Shown piece after piece: positions 30,101 through 45,100 of a DNA stretch of 64,000 nucleotides. Numbering within the stretch: position 1 is the first letter of the stretch; each line of letters begins with the position of its first letter. The translations under genes were made by a program, and so were the position numbers. This DNA is from Dicaeum eximium (Eukaryota > Chordata > Aves > Passeriformes > Dicaeidae), in contig VWZP01009169.1 of assembly GCA_013396995.1 (NCBI GenBank), forward strand, positions 2,524,899-2,588,898, given 5' to 3'. The notes beneath the pieces are model-generated. The model saw only the letters and a program-made list of their open reading frames with translations. It was not told where the DNA came from and did no database searches.

Positions 30101-33100
30101 ATTGGCCCCTTTCCTATAAATCTCTTTCAAAATTTTCCTATAAATGTCTTTCAAAATATTCATAAAACAGATATAGACCTGTATGTCTTGGAGACCAGTA
30201 TTATTTTTCTGTTCACTGTGTTTCAATTTATTGTGAAATTCTAGATGTAGCACTCTAGCTGCCGCTAAAAACCTGACATATACCCACTACTACTATGAGT
30301 AGTTATAATTAATACAATTTCTTTCTTACTCTGATGCTCTGAGGAATAGCAATCGTGATTTTTATAAAGTAATATTTTATACTTAAAGCATTAAATTTAA
30401 ATATTGACTCTTAAGAAGAGTTATGTCTATTTTCTTACACTTCATTGAGTTTATAAAGCTATTACAAAGTGAAAGGAATTACAAATATTTTGCCATGGGC
30501 ACAGGCAGGCATTTTAGAGTTCTTTTGCTTTTAGTTACACCTAAAAAGTTTTGAATTGAAAAGTGATCAGGCATTACCTGCCATGACCAGAATGTTTTCA
30601 GTATTCAACATGGCTGCAAAACCTTAAAATGGAATTTATCTACTTTAAGATGCTGACTACATAAATGCAGTCTGGTGAAGATGATTTAGCACGGTCATAG
30701 GCAAGAGAAATATATAATGCTTGAGTTGTATTCCAGCAGGGTCAGCCTTAATCATATTATTCAATTAACTTGTCAACATAAAAGAAAGAGGTATAGAAGA
30801 AATATAAGGAGTTCCATCTCTGTTTTTTAAATACAAGAGGGACAAAGTGAGATCCTCCTAAATATATGTTAATATGTGTACTTCAGCATATATCCAGATG
30901 AAACAGAAAAACCCCCAAGATATATAAAACTTATATATAAAACTTAGAGACAAATTTCACACTGTCAAAACTGGTGGATAAAACAACTGCCCTCCATTTC
31001 ATGTAAATGTTAGAAACAATTCCAAACAAAACATAGACCATTGTCAAAAAGTTTTGTTTACCATCCCTGCCTGTATCTTCTAGAATGCCTCATTTTCTTT
31101 CATGAGAGCTCTGAGTCAGCTGACAGAGCCCACCTCTTTTTTTCCCCAGAAGGTGCCTTAAAAAACTTGAATTAAGAGCCAAGGAAGATTGCTGTTATCA
31201 CCAGTTTCAATATCCTGCATCAACCATAATCTTGCTCACTTTCTTCATTCTCCTCAGATACATAAGCTGAGTTCAGAAAATGCATGCAGGAAATGTAAAA
31301 GTAAATCTTATCCATCAGCTGTCAAGAATATAAAAGTAAAGGCCAGACTTTTCTCCTGACTTAAGTAGTTATTTCTCTGTTATCAGAGAAAGCTGATCCA
31401 CTGCAAAATATTTGCAGTGTTGATATTTCTAACTGTCTGATATTTCTAACTGTCTATGATATATTATACTATCATACATTATACTATCATGTGTGCTAAA
31501 ATTTATGTCTATACATTTTTATATGCAACAGAGTGCTGTTGATATGAGATGGGGAAAAATGTTTAACTTTAATTTAAAGCTAGGATCTGCCCTACTAAGG
31601 CGAAAGTATAATACAGAATCACACAGTGTATTATTTTCTGCTTTACATTTGGGAGCAATATCACTGGCATTTATTGATATGTTAATATATGTTTTTAATT
31701 TGTTGGGGTAAATTTAAAAATGTATGGAAGATATGTATTTGTACAGATAGGTTATATATTAGAAAGAGGGAGAGAGAGCGTGTAGTCATGCATTCCCTGT
31801 TTCCATGCTGGTTTTAGATTTCCCAGTGGTGAATATTAATATTGCTTAATATTAACGTCATTGCTAAAGACCTCTAACAACAGTGATGTAATGCAATGTA
31901 ATGTAATGCATGTTACAGGCTGTCCCTCTAACAGTTCTTCAATTTAACTTGTCTTATTTGAAAACTCACAGCACAGGGCTTCTTCATGTTCGTGCTACTT
32001 TTGGTTGAGAAGAAAAAGAATTAAATATATGGAAATTATTTTTTTCTGTACTTTGACATTCACAGTTTGAATTAACTCTTTCTGTGGATGAGGTGGTTCT
32101 TGTCTTTTATGTTTGCCAGTTACTCCTAGGTAGCATTCTTCATTGCTTCACTGGTCATCATAAGCAGAGTAGTTGAAGGTCTGATCTGTATTAAAATGAG
32201 ATTGAATCTGTTAAGTGAAGAAGATAAAGTTGTTTAGACAATGAAATGTAGTCACTAGTATATGTTTCCAGACTTTAATTAGTTGCCTCAACCCCAATGT
32301 GTTGCTAGTTATGGCTTTTTGTGTTAGACGTGTTGAGAATGGAGTCAGGTTGTAGTGGCACATAGTACCTTCCTTTCACAATTCCTTGTCTAATTGCAGT
32401 TTCATAGGCAGTGTTATGATACCAGAAATTATGCTGTTTTACTGCAGGTTGCAAGGTGATACGGCTCACTTAGCCATGGTTATCTGGGAAAGCGTTCACC
32501 CTTTTTCATCCTTTTTTATCTGAAAGATTACATTGTCTGTCGTTGTCTCATTCTTGGTGAAAGTTGGAAAATCAAATTGTTTTGTTTTGTATTTCATGTC
32601 ACTGACTATTACACTTTATAGTATGGAAGCACTTGGCTTTTGTGAATGTTGCCTAATCCATTTCTCTGACTACTGTGTAGTATGTATTTTCTAATACATA
32701 TCTTTCTTTAAAATGTTACAAGGGGTTTTTTTCAGTTTGTTTTTTTTTTTTAATATTTAGTTACCTCTTTTCTCTCTATATAAATAGAAATATTTTTTGA
32801 AATTTAAAACTAATTTATGGTTTTCAGGTTTAATACACCCGAAGATACAGCCTGGTTTGAACAAGCTATTGATAGAACAATTGAGGAATATGTGGAGGCA
32901 GATTTAAGCGAAGTTCTCCAATCTGAACCGTATTTTGTAGACTTTTTACGGGATGAGCCTGAACCAACTGGTGAAGAGCCAGAAGATGTTGAGCTTCTAG
33001 CACCAAAAGTTTATGAGGAGGTATTTCATTTTATGCATCAAATACTAGGAATCAAAGATTTTCTTTAATTATTGTGTTATATTGCTGAACTCATACAATA

Positions 33101-36100
33101 CAGAAAGTTGAATAGCTACCACATTTTTCATGAAAGTATATCCAGATTTTCCTGGTTAGCATGCAATAAATCATTTTAGTGGTGTTAGATTTAATAATGA
33201 CATATAAATGTGGTCTATTTTTTCCTGTTCTCATTGCTTCTTTTTTTTTTCTTCCACCATTAGCAAAAAATTTCTGTGTAAACACAACTACAATAATTAT
33301 GCTGAATTAGCAGATCATATCATTACACATGGCCAAGACATAAAAATGAAGTTTGTGTAAAAATATCAAGGGAGTTTTAAAATTCTGAAGTGCCCTACTA
33401 GTGTCACAGATTTTATCTTTTTTTTTTTCCAGGTTCCAAGCTATGAATTCCTTTGTAACAAATTGAGGGCATACCAGTCACAATACAATGAAAATATTAG
33501 AGGGTCGTTTCTTGATTTGGTGTTTTTCAAGGATGCAATGACACATCTCATTAAGGTTTGGTATTGCTACTTTTTTATTTGTTTAACTGTTGTAACTCTG
33601 TTCTTTATTTGGACAAGCTATTCTTACCCCCAAACTGCTTTGCCATCTTTGCATGGTTGTTTTTGAGAACTAGGAAAGAGCTACCTACCAGTCATTTTTA
33701 CCTGTTTGCATGTTTTATAATAAATTCCTTATTTAGATATCTGTTTAGATAACTTCTATGTATTCAGACAGAGGAAGATTTTCCTCAATAAGTAAAGACA
33801 TTTATATTGTCTATATTAAATTATTTTTAATTATTTAGGATTCAGAGAACACTTCAGATGTATCTGTACCTGGCAGGGGACAAAAACAACCTGAGGTAGA
33901 ACCTGATTGGATGAGAGAAGTGAAAGGAAATATAAATTAGGGCTGCAATAGAATCATTGTGTAGAGATTGGGTAGTGTGTCGGTCTCAACTAACACTCAT
34001 TTGCTCCCCTAATCAGAAAGGAATGTATAAAAAAAGAATTCATCTGAAATCAAAATTTAACTCATGGGGGTTAAATAAAGGTGAAATATGAGATTTGTGT
34101 CTCAGGTTTAAGAAGTGTTATCTCAGGAATTGCTTTGACTGGATGATCTGATTACTGAAGTTGCAGTGAAACAAAAACAGAAGAAGGTATTTTGTTGGTC
34201 TCTAGTTCACCCCAAATGAAGTAAATGTTTGCTTTGCATTTAAACAGAAGTAAATAAATTTCTTTTTAAATATGGTTCACATGATGCTAGGTGAATTTCA
34301 GAAGACCTTGAAAGCCTCTGACATTCCATTTTTATTGGCAAGTTTTAGCCAGAATATCCTCAATATGCAATTAGTGACAGCAGGGCTCCTTTCTACCTAA
34401 GGTGACAATAAACCTACCAGCCACATAGACTTCTTTAATATAGTTATCTGGAAAGCCTCAGAGGGAAGTGTGCAGTAAGCTAAAATTTTATAAAAGATAA
34501 AAATTAATATATTTCAAAGACTTGATGTAGATGCCAATCTTTTGCATTTTGTGCATAATTTACATGTGAACCAAAATAAAATGTAGAATATTAATAGTGC
34601 CCTAATGTATCATAAACCAAAAGATGTGTCAAAAAGCATTAGAATAGTAAATCTGTAATTCAACTTTTGTATCTGGAGACTTGGTAAGAAAACAGTCACA
34701 AAAGAAATGTTGAAAGTAGATAGACTAGAAGATAACATTAAAGAATATTTTATTCGTGTTCAGGTCTTTCAGACTACTAAAATTAGGAATGTAGCATGTT
34801 TGTTCTTCTAGCTAAAGCTTTTTGTTGATATTTTTAGACACATTCAGGATGATGTCTTCAAAATAAACTGGAACTCAAAAAATCCTATGTGTAACTGATT
34901 AAAACCTTCCTATATTATTACATGCAGCTTCTTCATTAGTCACACAAAATTCCTAAAGAATTTACAAGTGTTCTTTTGAGGAAAAATTTTCTGCAAGTAT
35001 GCTTTTAATAATTTTTACATTGTATTATAGTAAATTAAACATAAAGCTTAATAGATTTTTAAATTTTGCTAGTATTCAAATTTATTACTGATATTTTTCT
35101 TTATTATTTCCTCTATAGGTTTCCCGAATTATTCGGACAGCATATGGAAATGCTTTACTTGTTGGAGTTGGTGGTTCTGGAAAACAAAGTCTTTCAAAGT
35201 TAGCCTCCTTCATTGCTGGCTATAAAATATTTCAGATCACTTTAACCAGGTAAGAAAGGCAAGAAATATATAAATCATGTTTATGGTATTGCTTTGTCTT
35301 TACTTGGCTACAGATTTTTCTCCTTTTTTCCCTTTTTCTTTAATTTTGTCACCATTGGGAAAATATTGAAAACAATGCATTCTTATCTAGTTTGTATACA
35401 ACATTGGATTTATTTTGACTTGAAGAAGTTAGACCATGTGTTAGCTATTCCTGCACCGAAATATGTGTGTTTACAAAGTATGTTTGCAATGTCATTTACA
35501 AAATACTATAATCCAAAAAAAGAGATATTCTGAGTTGTTTTGAATTAACAGGTAATGTTCCCTATCTCTCCTAGATCCTATAATATAACCAATCTGGCAG
35601 AAGATTTAAAAGAATTGTATAGAACAGCTGGACAGGAAGGACAAGGCATCACCTTCATTTTCACTGATAATGAGATAAAAGAGGAATCATTTTTGGAATA
35701 TGTAAATAATCTGCTGTCTTCAGGAGAGGTAAGGGTCTCAGCCTGACAGGCAACGTGCTCTAGAGTCAGGGTACTGTAGAACTTGTTCTCACTACTTTAT
35801 TTATCTTGGTAATACATTGCAGAATCAATCATGATTAAAATATTTCAACTGTTTAAGTAAGGAGTGCTCTGGATATGTAGTTTCTTTATTTCAGTGTAAG
35901 CCAGGAGAATATGAAAAGAGCTGTGGTTAGTATATCAGTAGTCTTTTATTAAATGATGATTTGGTTGCCAGTCAAATTCTATACTCTTCCAGAGTTAGAC
36001 TTCTTAGCTTTCAATGGAGTTTCAGAAGTCTAAACCTGTGGTTTTTAGTCTAAACTGTGTATATCCAGAGAGAGAGAGAGACAGATGTAAACAGGCAAAT

Positions 36101-39100
36101 ATTTATAAATTCAATAATAATGACATGCATGCAATTAATGATCAATTTTTTATTTTATTAAAAGATTTCTAATTTATTTGCTCGGGATGAATTGGATGAA
36201 ATCACCCAGTCATTAATAGCTGTGATGAAAAAAGAGCTGCCTCGGCATCCTCCTACCTTTGACAATCTTTATGAGTACTTTTTAAGTCGGGCAAAGAAGA
36301 ACTTGCATGTTGTCCTCTGCTTTTCTCCAGTAAGTTTTTTCTACATATCTGTTTTCCTTTCTTCCATTAGCAAACTTGCCTATGCGGTGTAAGAGAATTA
36401 TTCAAGTTTTGTGTTTTTAAGAAAGTTCAAGATGCATAAAAAGATTACTTTTTAAGTAATCTAAGACTAATCTAAGAAATCTAGTTGTAATTGCTGAGAT
36501 AATAAGTTGAATAGTACAGCTGTGAGAACTTAACAGTAAAATACTTAAAAACTAAATAATTACAAGTTAAAGAATTTTTTTTTCCTCTCACATGTTCTTT
36601 CCTAATACACAATCGATGAATGTATTTTTGTGAAATTATGGCTTTTAACTGGAAAACAGTATTTTATTGGTAATTAAAATACATTATTTGATGCTTCAAA
36701 ATATTAAAACCATATATGTTTGTAATGAACTTCTTTCTTCAAATTTCATGAATGTTGGATGTTAGAAATTTCTCAAAACTCTATTTGAGGAGGAGAAAAA
36801 ATTTCAGGGTGTTCTAAGCAGAAAATGATCAAGAAGAAAATAGGGTATTTAGTTGTTTTTTACTAATTAAGCCCTTTAATTGACCTTTGCTTAAGAATCA
36901 TATTGCTAACAAACAGTGATTCTCTCTTCAGGTTGGTGAGAAGTTCCGTGCACGTTCTTTGAAATTTCCTGGTCTGATATCAGGGTGCACCATGGATTGG
37001 TTCAGTCGATGGCCCAGGGAAGCTCTTGTAGCTGTATCCCAGTATTTTCTTTCAGAATTTAATATGGTCTGTGCTCCAGCAGTTAAAACAGAAATAGTAG
37101 AGACTATGGGTCTCTTTCATGATATAGTTTCAGAAAGCTGTGAGAATTATTTCCAAAGGTAATATTTTCTACTAATGCAATAATTAATCTCGAAAATGTT
37201 GCTACTGACAGTGTTTTTTGAACTCGTGTTATATGTATCAATAAACATATTTTAAGAGTAATAAAAAATAAATCTGCTATACCACTATATCCTCAGGCCA
37301 CGAAAAAGAATTGCTATTATGTTGCAAATTCTTTATCTTCATTCCCACTACTCAACAGTCTTTAATATTGTCTATGTGGATAAAAAAATGTAACTAAAAG
37401 GATTTGCATCATGAAGAAAACTAACTTTGAATGAATAAAGGCTTGAGTTATATAATTTTCTCTTTTTTTGGAAGCAATCAAATAACTGTATAGATCAAAA
37501 ATACATGTGAAGTTGATGTTGCCAATATGCTTTGGTTTAGGTATCGAAGACGAGCTTATGTAACACCTAAATCCTATCTCTCTTTCATCAATGGCTACAA
37601 AGAGGTTTACTCTGAGAAGTTACATTTTATTAATGAACAGGCTGAACGTATGCAAACCGGTAAGCAAATATGTTCCATGTATGGTCTCAAATGACCTATG
37701 TTTTTAATATTAGACTTCTTTTTCAGTGATCAATTAGACGGGATCAAAGTCCAGAAGTGGTAGCATATAAGGACCTTTACCAGACACTCCCCCAGTCACA
37801 ACCTCACAATGATTCTCTTGCAAAAATACCTCAACGAAGCTACCAGCCTAACCATTCAGCTCAGCATCATATTAAACTTTATTATTTGCAAATCAGAATT
37901 TGTAATAGAAAGTAGAACCTGAAAATGCACAGAGGTAGCATCTGATTTACTGGTATAGAGAGAGGTAATTCTAAACAGCTATTAACTTGCTTCTGGACTT
38001 GTGTATGGAAATTCTCCCCATGCAATCTGTGTGCTTCACATGTGACTTATTTTGTATTTCTGCTGTAGAATAAGTAGTTGTTACTTGGGGTCATTTTATA
38101 ACTGTGGATCTGAAATACAGAAAAGTATGGTTGAGATATTCTTCAGACAGAATTTGGATATCTGTTTGAAATGGCCTAATTTTTGGCATTAGTGATTAAT
38201 GGTTTCAGATCACCAGTTTACTAGTGTTTTCAGTTTTCTCCAGTTTGCATCTAGACATGCTTTTGTAAATCTATAAAGTCAACTGAGCACCTTAGGAAAC
38301 CTGGCCTTTATCAGAAAAGCTATTGCATTCCAATTCAGTGGAATAAAGAATTCTATATGATAAGATTTTTCATACAAAGTTAAAGAATGCAGCACCTTAA
38401 CAATGGTTAATAATAGAACTGGCACCCTTCACATCAAGAAAAGTCTAGAATAAGAATGCATAGCTAATTTATTCATAAACCCTTTACTGAATTAGAGTGA
38501 GTTGTAGAGGAGTAAGTGATCCTCAAAATTTTCAAATTGTGTAGGGTTTGCTCTTATGGGTCTGTTGCCAACTCTTGAAATCTGATCTTATCTCAGTCTA
38601 CATTGAGATGGGGATGAAGTCTGAGAACCTTGAAGATTCAAGAGACTGGTGTTGGTTTAGGTTTTTTGGTATTCTTTCTATAGTTTATTTCCAAACCAAT
38701 TCAGAAGTAGGAACATAAGCAGCTTCAGCAATGTCAATAAAAATTCATATGTAGATTTTCATAGCCTCTGACTTGTTATTGCAAGTTCCTTGCATGTTCT
38801 GCTGAACAAAGTGACTGTGTACAGGTGAACATGTGCATGGATTAGTTCTACTGCAGCATCTGCACTTCATTGATGCTTAGAAAACCATGAGTTTCAGCCA
38901 TGGCTCTATGAAAGTGGCCTGTATGGGTGGCCTCAGTGGCCTCTAAGGTGGCTTCTATAGCACACAGAAAAGCTAAGATGGGACTGACCCTCAGCACACA
39001 GGTGCTTTTTCACTTTCTCTGTCACCAGGGACAAGAGACGGTAAACTCAATATGCAGGAGCTGGAGGTCACAATTTTTCTGTAGTCTTTAGGTCCACTTT

Positions 39101-42100
39101 TGACTCCACTTCTTCCCAATTTTTTGTTCAAGGAACTCCCTATTAGAAGGCAGTCATGGATCCTTAGGTAATTTCTTCATGTACTGACACAATAAAGCAT
39201 CGTTCAGAAATTCTGATTGTCTTAATGACTTTGTGATGCAACATATACTTGACATATCTCCTTTCTTGATGTTGTTGTTTTCTTTTGAAGAATTAAGCTT
39301 ATTTATCATAATTTTGTGCCTTGCAAAATTACTTATATCCATGAAAAGTGAATAGTAGACACAATCGTGATAGTGTGACTGCTTACCCACACTTTCTCTC
39401 TTTACATAAAACTGAATGAGAGCACAAGGTACAATGTATGAGAGATCTGGACCTAGATTGTGCAATCTAACCAGGGAAAAAAGAGTTCCTATATTTCTGA
39501 ATTTTATCTTTTACCTAATAGGTCTGTCCAAGCTGATGGAAGCCAGTGAATCTGTTGCTCAACTCTCTAAGGACTTGGCTGTTAAGGAGAAGGAGCTGGC
39601 TGTGACATCTATGAAGGCAGATAAAGTAAGTGTTAAACAGCACTAGAATATACAGCGGGTAAAATGCTATTTCAGAATTTTATCATAATTTGCAAAAATT
39701 TGCCTTGTCTAAAATGAGGTTTTACTCTGTCTATAGTGTATTGATTCAGCATTTGATTCTGAAAGTGAGGTACTTTTAAATTGCATCAGAGGTTAAGTGC
39801 TTTCCATATTCTCCCATTTCTTACCTACTCAGATAAGCATCAGATTTCATTTTTTTCCATAGCTTTTTTTTATTTGGGGTTAATTGACATTATTAAATTT
39901 GGGGCTATATGTGCCCTTACTAGCAGAGAAAAAGTTAACATGATAATGGGACTTTTCTATTTCAAAATTCCTTAGAAAAATGTTCATCGCAGTCCACTTT
40001 CAGATTTTGCCTTTTACATTAACAAGGTATCTGTGTGTTCATGAGATTGGTGGTCTGGTAGAAATCTGGTTTCCAAAATTACTCTCAGGAAAAGTATGCT
40101 AGGGAATGGATCAGTATAGTCATTCTGTTTTCTGAAAGATACCATAATGCTCTGATGGTGCATATTTAATATGCACTGGAGAGCGAATTCAGCTGGTGAT
40201 GACAAAGGGACTGCCTGCATTCTTCCAGGCTTTTAAGCTCATAAGAGAGAAATATGCAATAGAAAGAGATGAAATTGAATTTCTCACGTTTAATTTTTAT
40301 TCTGTTGTTATATGATACCATATATAGTTAGCTGTAGTTGGGATTAGATTTACATATTTAATGGCTGTTACATACCTATTTTATCTTGTGTCTAGTAATC
40401 ATTTGCTCCACCATTTTTATTAGTAGATTTTATGTGTTTATTAACAATTCCAGGTACTAGAAGAAGTCAAAGCAAGTGCTGAAGCCGCAACTAAAATAAA
40501 ACTTGAAGTCCAGGGTGTGAAAGATAAAGCACAAAAGATTGTGGATGCGATTGATATAGAAAAACAGGAAGCAGAGAAAAAACTGGAGGCAGCTAAACCA
40601 GCTCTAGAAGCAGCAGAAGAAGCTCTGAAAGTGAATAAATTTAATTTTTATTAGTAGAGTATTATTTGCATCACCTGTCAGAGGCCAGAGCCAACAACAT
40701 ACAGTTGTCTCTTGGTACTGACTGCTGTCACCAGCTCCTCACTGTTGCTGGCCATGTCTCTCATGAATACTTAAGGCACACATATTTTACCTTAAACACA
40801 TAGGGACTGTTTTATAGTATTTTTTCCTTCCACCCCAATACTTGATCATTATGAAGGTGTAGATCTTTCCAAAAGCTACAGCTGCTTTTAGAATATCTGT
40901 TATTCTCAATTCAAGAGAATACATCTTGTGCTAACAGAATGTTTTTAATGAAAACTTGAGTAGTCACACCTGTCTTTTAAGACAAAATTCTATCTCTTCC
41001 TTCACTAAAACCGCTAATACTTTTAATTTTAAGAGAAACAGTAAACAAAGGGGATTCAGGGCAATCAGAATCAAGGTTCAGAAATGTGGTGGCATTACTG
41101 TGCTACATAATGTTATTATTCTGCTCTGAACAATTAAACAGTAAAAACCTCTGAAATCAGAAATCAGTAACAGCCTTCCATTCCAGTTATCAGAATTTAT
41201 GTGACAGAAGTTCTTGAGTAGAAAAAGCAAAAAAAGGAGCATTGTTTGCTCTTAAACTGACGTTTAGATAATGAGATAAATGAAACTTCGAAAAATAGTC
41301 ACAAAATTCACTTACAAAAATGTGTGGACTTAGAAAATAATTTCTACAATGTACCTATAACTACTCTTTCCTGGCAGGTAGTGGTATGTGTGTATTTTTA
41401 GACACAAATAAATGTTATTTTTGAAATTTTAAATATTTTTAAAATTTTGTAATGTTTGTTGAACTAAGGAAAGTGCCAGTGACAGTGATGCTATTAGAAA
41501 ATGAAGTTAAAAATGGTATCTCATACCTATAATAATTTAAACTGAATAAAAATAACCAAATCCATCTCAGAATAAACTTGACTGATAAAAATCTGAAATA
41601 CTGTTTTATCAAGCTAACTGCTCTTAATTAATAAGTCCTATACAATTTTACAGTAAAGTTTTCTTTAAAAGCTTTGACAATTCAAGACAATGCTTCTGTA
41701 TGTAAATTTGATTTTTGAATGACGTCTTTAATATTGGGAAGATATTCTTGTCTAATATTCATTGAAATTACTAAAGTTTCACAAAACTATTGAATTTATT
41801 AATTAGGCCATGTTTCTCACTTTTTTGGTGTCTACTTAATACAAATGAACATGAAAATCAAGATACAGAATGGGAAAATAGAATAATGGTATTGATGCAG
41901 GATTCTATTACATCCTTCTTCAAACAGACCATCAGACCAGAGGATATTGCTACTGTTAGAAAACTTGCAAAACCTCCTCACCTCATTATGAGGATCATGG
42001 ACTGTTGTCTGCTACTGTTTCAAAAGAAACTGGATCACGTTACCATGGATCCAGAAAAGCCTTGCTGCAAGCCATCATGGGGAGAATCATTAAAAGTAAG

Positions 42101-45100
42101 TAGATTTTTCAAACAGTGTTTGTTAAACGTCCGAAATAGCAATTAGCTTATCAGAGTACTTACAATGCTGTTTACTGAACACATGACAGAATTTTATTAA
42201 AAGGCAAACGTATTGTTTTAAGATAAACTGTGTCTATACACTATGCCTAACTGGTAGAAATAGTAGGTGAATTGCTTAGAGACTTTTGCAGCAGAAGCTC
42301 TAGAGTTTCCTTGACCTGTTCCTGGCACATGGCCAGATGGTAACAGGTAACAAATAGTGCTCTTGATTTTTATTTAGGCTCTTACAGTTAAAAAAAGCAT
42401 CAAAACCTTTTATTTTCCACTGATATCATAAAATGTGATAAGCAGTTATTCCATGAATTGCCTTTAGCAAGCTAAACATTTGTTAGAAAAAATTAAACCA
42501 AATTAGTTCACATTTCAGAATTTAGATCATATTTCACAAGTGCCTAAGCTTTTTTTTTTTTTTTTTGCATTTAGTTAAGTTATAAATATATCTCTGATTC
42601 TTCATTTTGGTCAATTTTTAAAATTAAATTATGCTTCTTAAATGCTTCTAAAATGCAACACACTAATATAGAAGATGGCAAGCACATCAGTAACTTTCGA
42701 ATCCAGTTATTGGAATGTAATTTGTTAAAACTTCAAAATAATAGAAGGTATGTGGGAGGAGTTATAACTGAATAGCACACTTATAATCTTAGCAGTATGA
42801 ATTACCTCTGTTTACAGAATAATTTTAGGAATGCTTTTTAACAGCTTCACCTATGAACAAGACTTTGAATGTAAAATGTGTAAATAACTCACGTGTTGTT
42901 TTTTGAAGCTTATGAGTGGCCCGTTCTTGAACAACCTACGGAACTTTGCTAGGGATACAATCAATGATGAGACAGTAGAATTACTACAGCCTTACTTTGA
43001 AATGGAAGACTACACACTGCAACATGGTCAGAAGGTGTGTGGCAACGTGGCAGGACTCCTCTCTTGGACACAAGCCATGGTGGTATTTTATGGTGTTAAC
43101 AGAGAAGTCTTGCCTCTTAAGGTAATACATCCTCTCTTGCTTTGTGTTTCCTTACAAAATAATTGAATTTAGTTTAATTTAATAGGATTTCACAAATATA
43201 TGTATATATGTATAGAGAGAGAGATAGAGAGAGAGAGATCATAGCCTGTGACTTCAGTGGTTAAAGATGGTAGGAGCAAAAACAAACCTATTTTCTTCTT
43301 GATTCTTGAGAGAGCACAGAACAAAAAATTAGCCTAGATATAATTTGAGTGATCTGGTTTACTGTGTATAGGGAAAGGTGTTTTCAGTCTTTTCTTTTTA
43401 TTATGTTATAATTTATAATTGTTTTCAAAATGTTGTAGCAGGATCTTCCTTCATTAAAGGGTGCTGCAAACAGAGGTTTGCAGTTACTTTAGGTTCTTTG
43501 TTTTCTCCTGGTAACTTAGAGGCAGTGGAGGACTGACATCTTGCCTAAATATTGGCTTTCTAAAGAGGTTCAGAGCTCACATAGTAAAGGAGCTGTGTTG
43601 CAACAGGAGGCAGCAAAATAAGGAAAACATTTTTAAGAGTAAATCCTTACTTTAGTGTGGGTGTTCTTTTTCAGGTTTCTGAAACTCAAAGGCAGTGATG
43701 TTTTTGTTCTAACAAAGTATTTAATCCTTAAATGGAGCATACTAAAAAAAAAAAAAAAATTAGCAAAACTGGTGAGCACGTGGCAATCCCAAATTTTTTT
43801 CATATTTTTGTCACTGGTGGAAGTGTTACTTACAGAAGCAACAGTAATACAGATAAATTATTTTAAAAAATCATTAATTTTTTGCATTCACCATAAATAT
43901 AATTTTAGGATAGGAAGAGTCAGTGTTTTAGGACCATTTTCTAGTGGGTAAAAGCAATATTTTTAGATGATAAAGGACCAATCTCCTGTTGTGATTGCTG
44001 GTCTCTACAAAATTCACTAATAAAAGAGGAAATTACACATAGTCAAAACATATAGTCAAGCAAGAATATTGAGTGATTGCTCTAGACTAACCAATATGTA
44101 CAGATCAAAAACCTTTCTTCCTTAACCAGCTTCTTGAAATGTATTTTTTTAAAGGAATAAAGTTATAGTAGAACTTTAGGTACTCTATTGTTATTGAACA
44201 AAAAAAAAAAATCTTCAGGGTATATCTGATATAGTTTTCAGCTTAAATGTTTCTGATATTTATTTAAAAGTTATTTTGATTTATTACTGTTTTGTGATTA
44301 CCAGCTAAGCAGGCTTAAATAGTTCATTGAATTATATTAAAATCTTATATTTGATTGTACTTTTAATTTTTTTTTCTCCTTTGCAGGCTAACCTGGCAAA
44401 ACAAGAAGGTCGCCTGAAAATAGCTAATGCTGAAAAAGATAAGGCTCAGGCAGAATTAGATGAAAAGCAAGCTGAACTGGATAAAGTGCAGGCAAAGTTT
44501 GATGCAGCAATGAAGGAGAAAATGGTGAGATGAAAGTATTTTAGTCTTATAAAAAATGCTTGTACAATAGTCATGTAATAGTCATGTAATTAGGATTTGC
44601 TGCAGACACACATTTGCCTGCTACCTTGAATAACATGGCTGAGATTCAGACATAAAAGTAAGAGATTTAAGCCTATATCCTTCCCTATTCCCTTCTTTCT
44701 GTGAATAGGAACATATTAGACGCCCTTAAGTGTTCTCAAGAATGAGTTTTAAATAAATAAAATAATTATAATAAATATAAGAGAATGAAAAGTATATAAA
44801 ATAACTCCACATTTTTGGGTTCTATGATTAAGTAGGACATTTTTTCAATTTTAGGACTTAGAGAATGATGCAGAAACATGCAAAAGAAAGATGGAAGCAG
44901 CTTCTACACTTATAGATGGACTGAGTGGAGAGAAAGTTAGGTGGACTCAACAAAGCAAGGAATTTAAATCTCAGATTAAAAGGTATCAAATCCATTACAG
45001 AAAAACAAAAAAGACAATGCTTGTAAAAACTGAAGTGTTGGTAAACAATTTAGTAGCTTTAATTGTGGTACTTCATTTTCTTCCTGGAAATATTAATGTA

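Larger units (their letters stand above)
29717..32827. other. Intron 29 of window, 3.1 kb
   Basis: AT-rich intron with three small tandem duplications (30111-30158, 31421-31454 and 31463-31490) and a GA-rich run near 31765-31780. No transposon or gene recognised. Confidence 0.6.

Noticed and set aside
39154..39465. A 103-codon minus-strand open frame before the first stalk exon
   Set aside because: No family signature and no neighbouring exons on that strand; chance frame in an intron.
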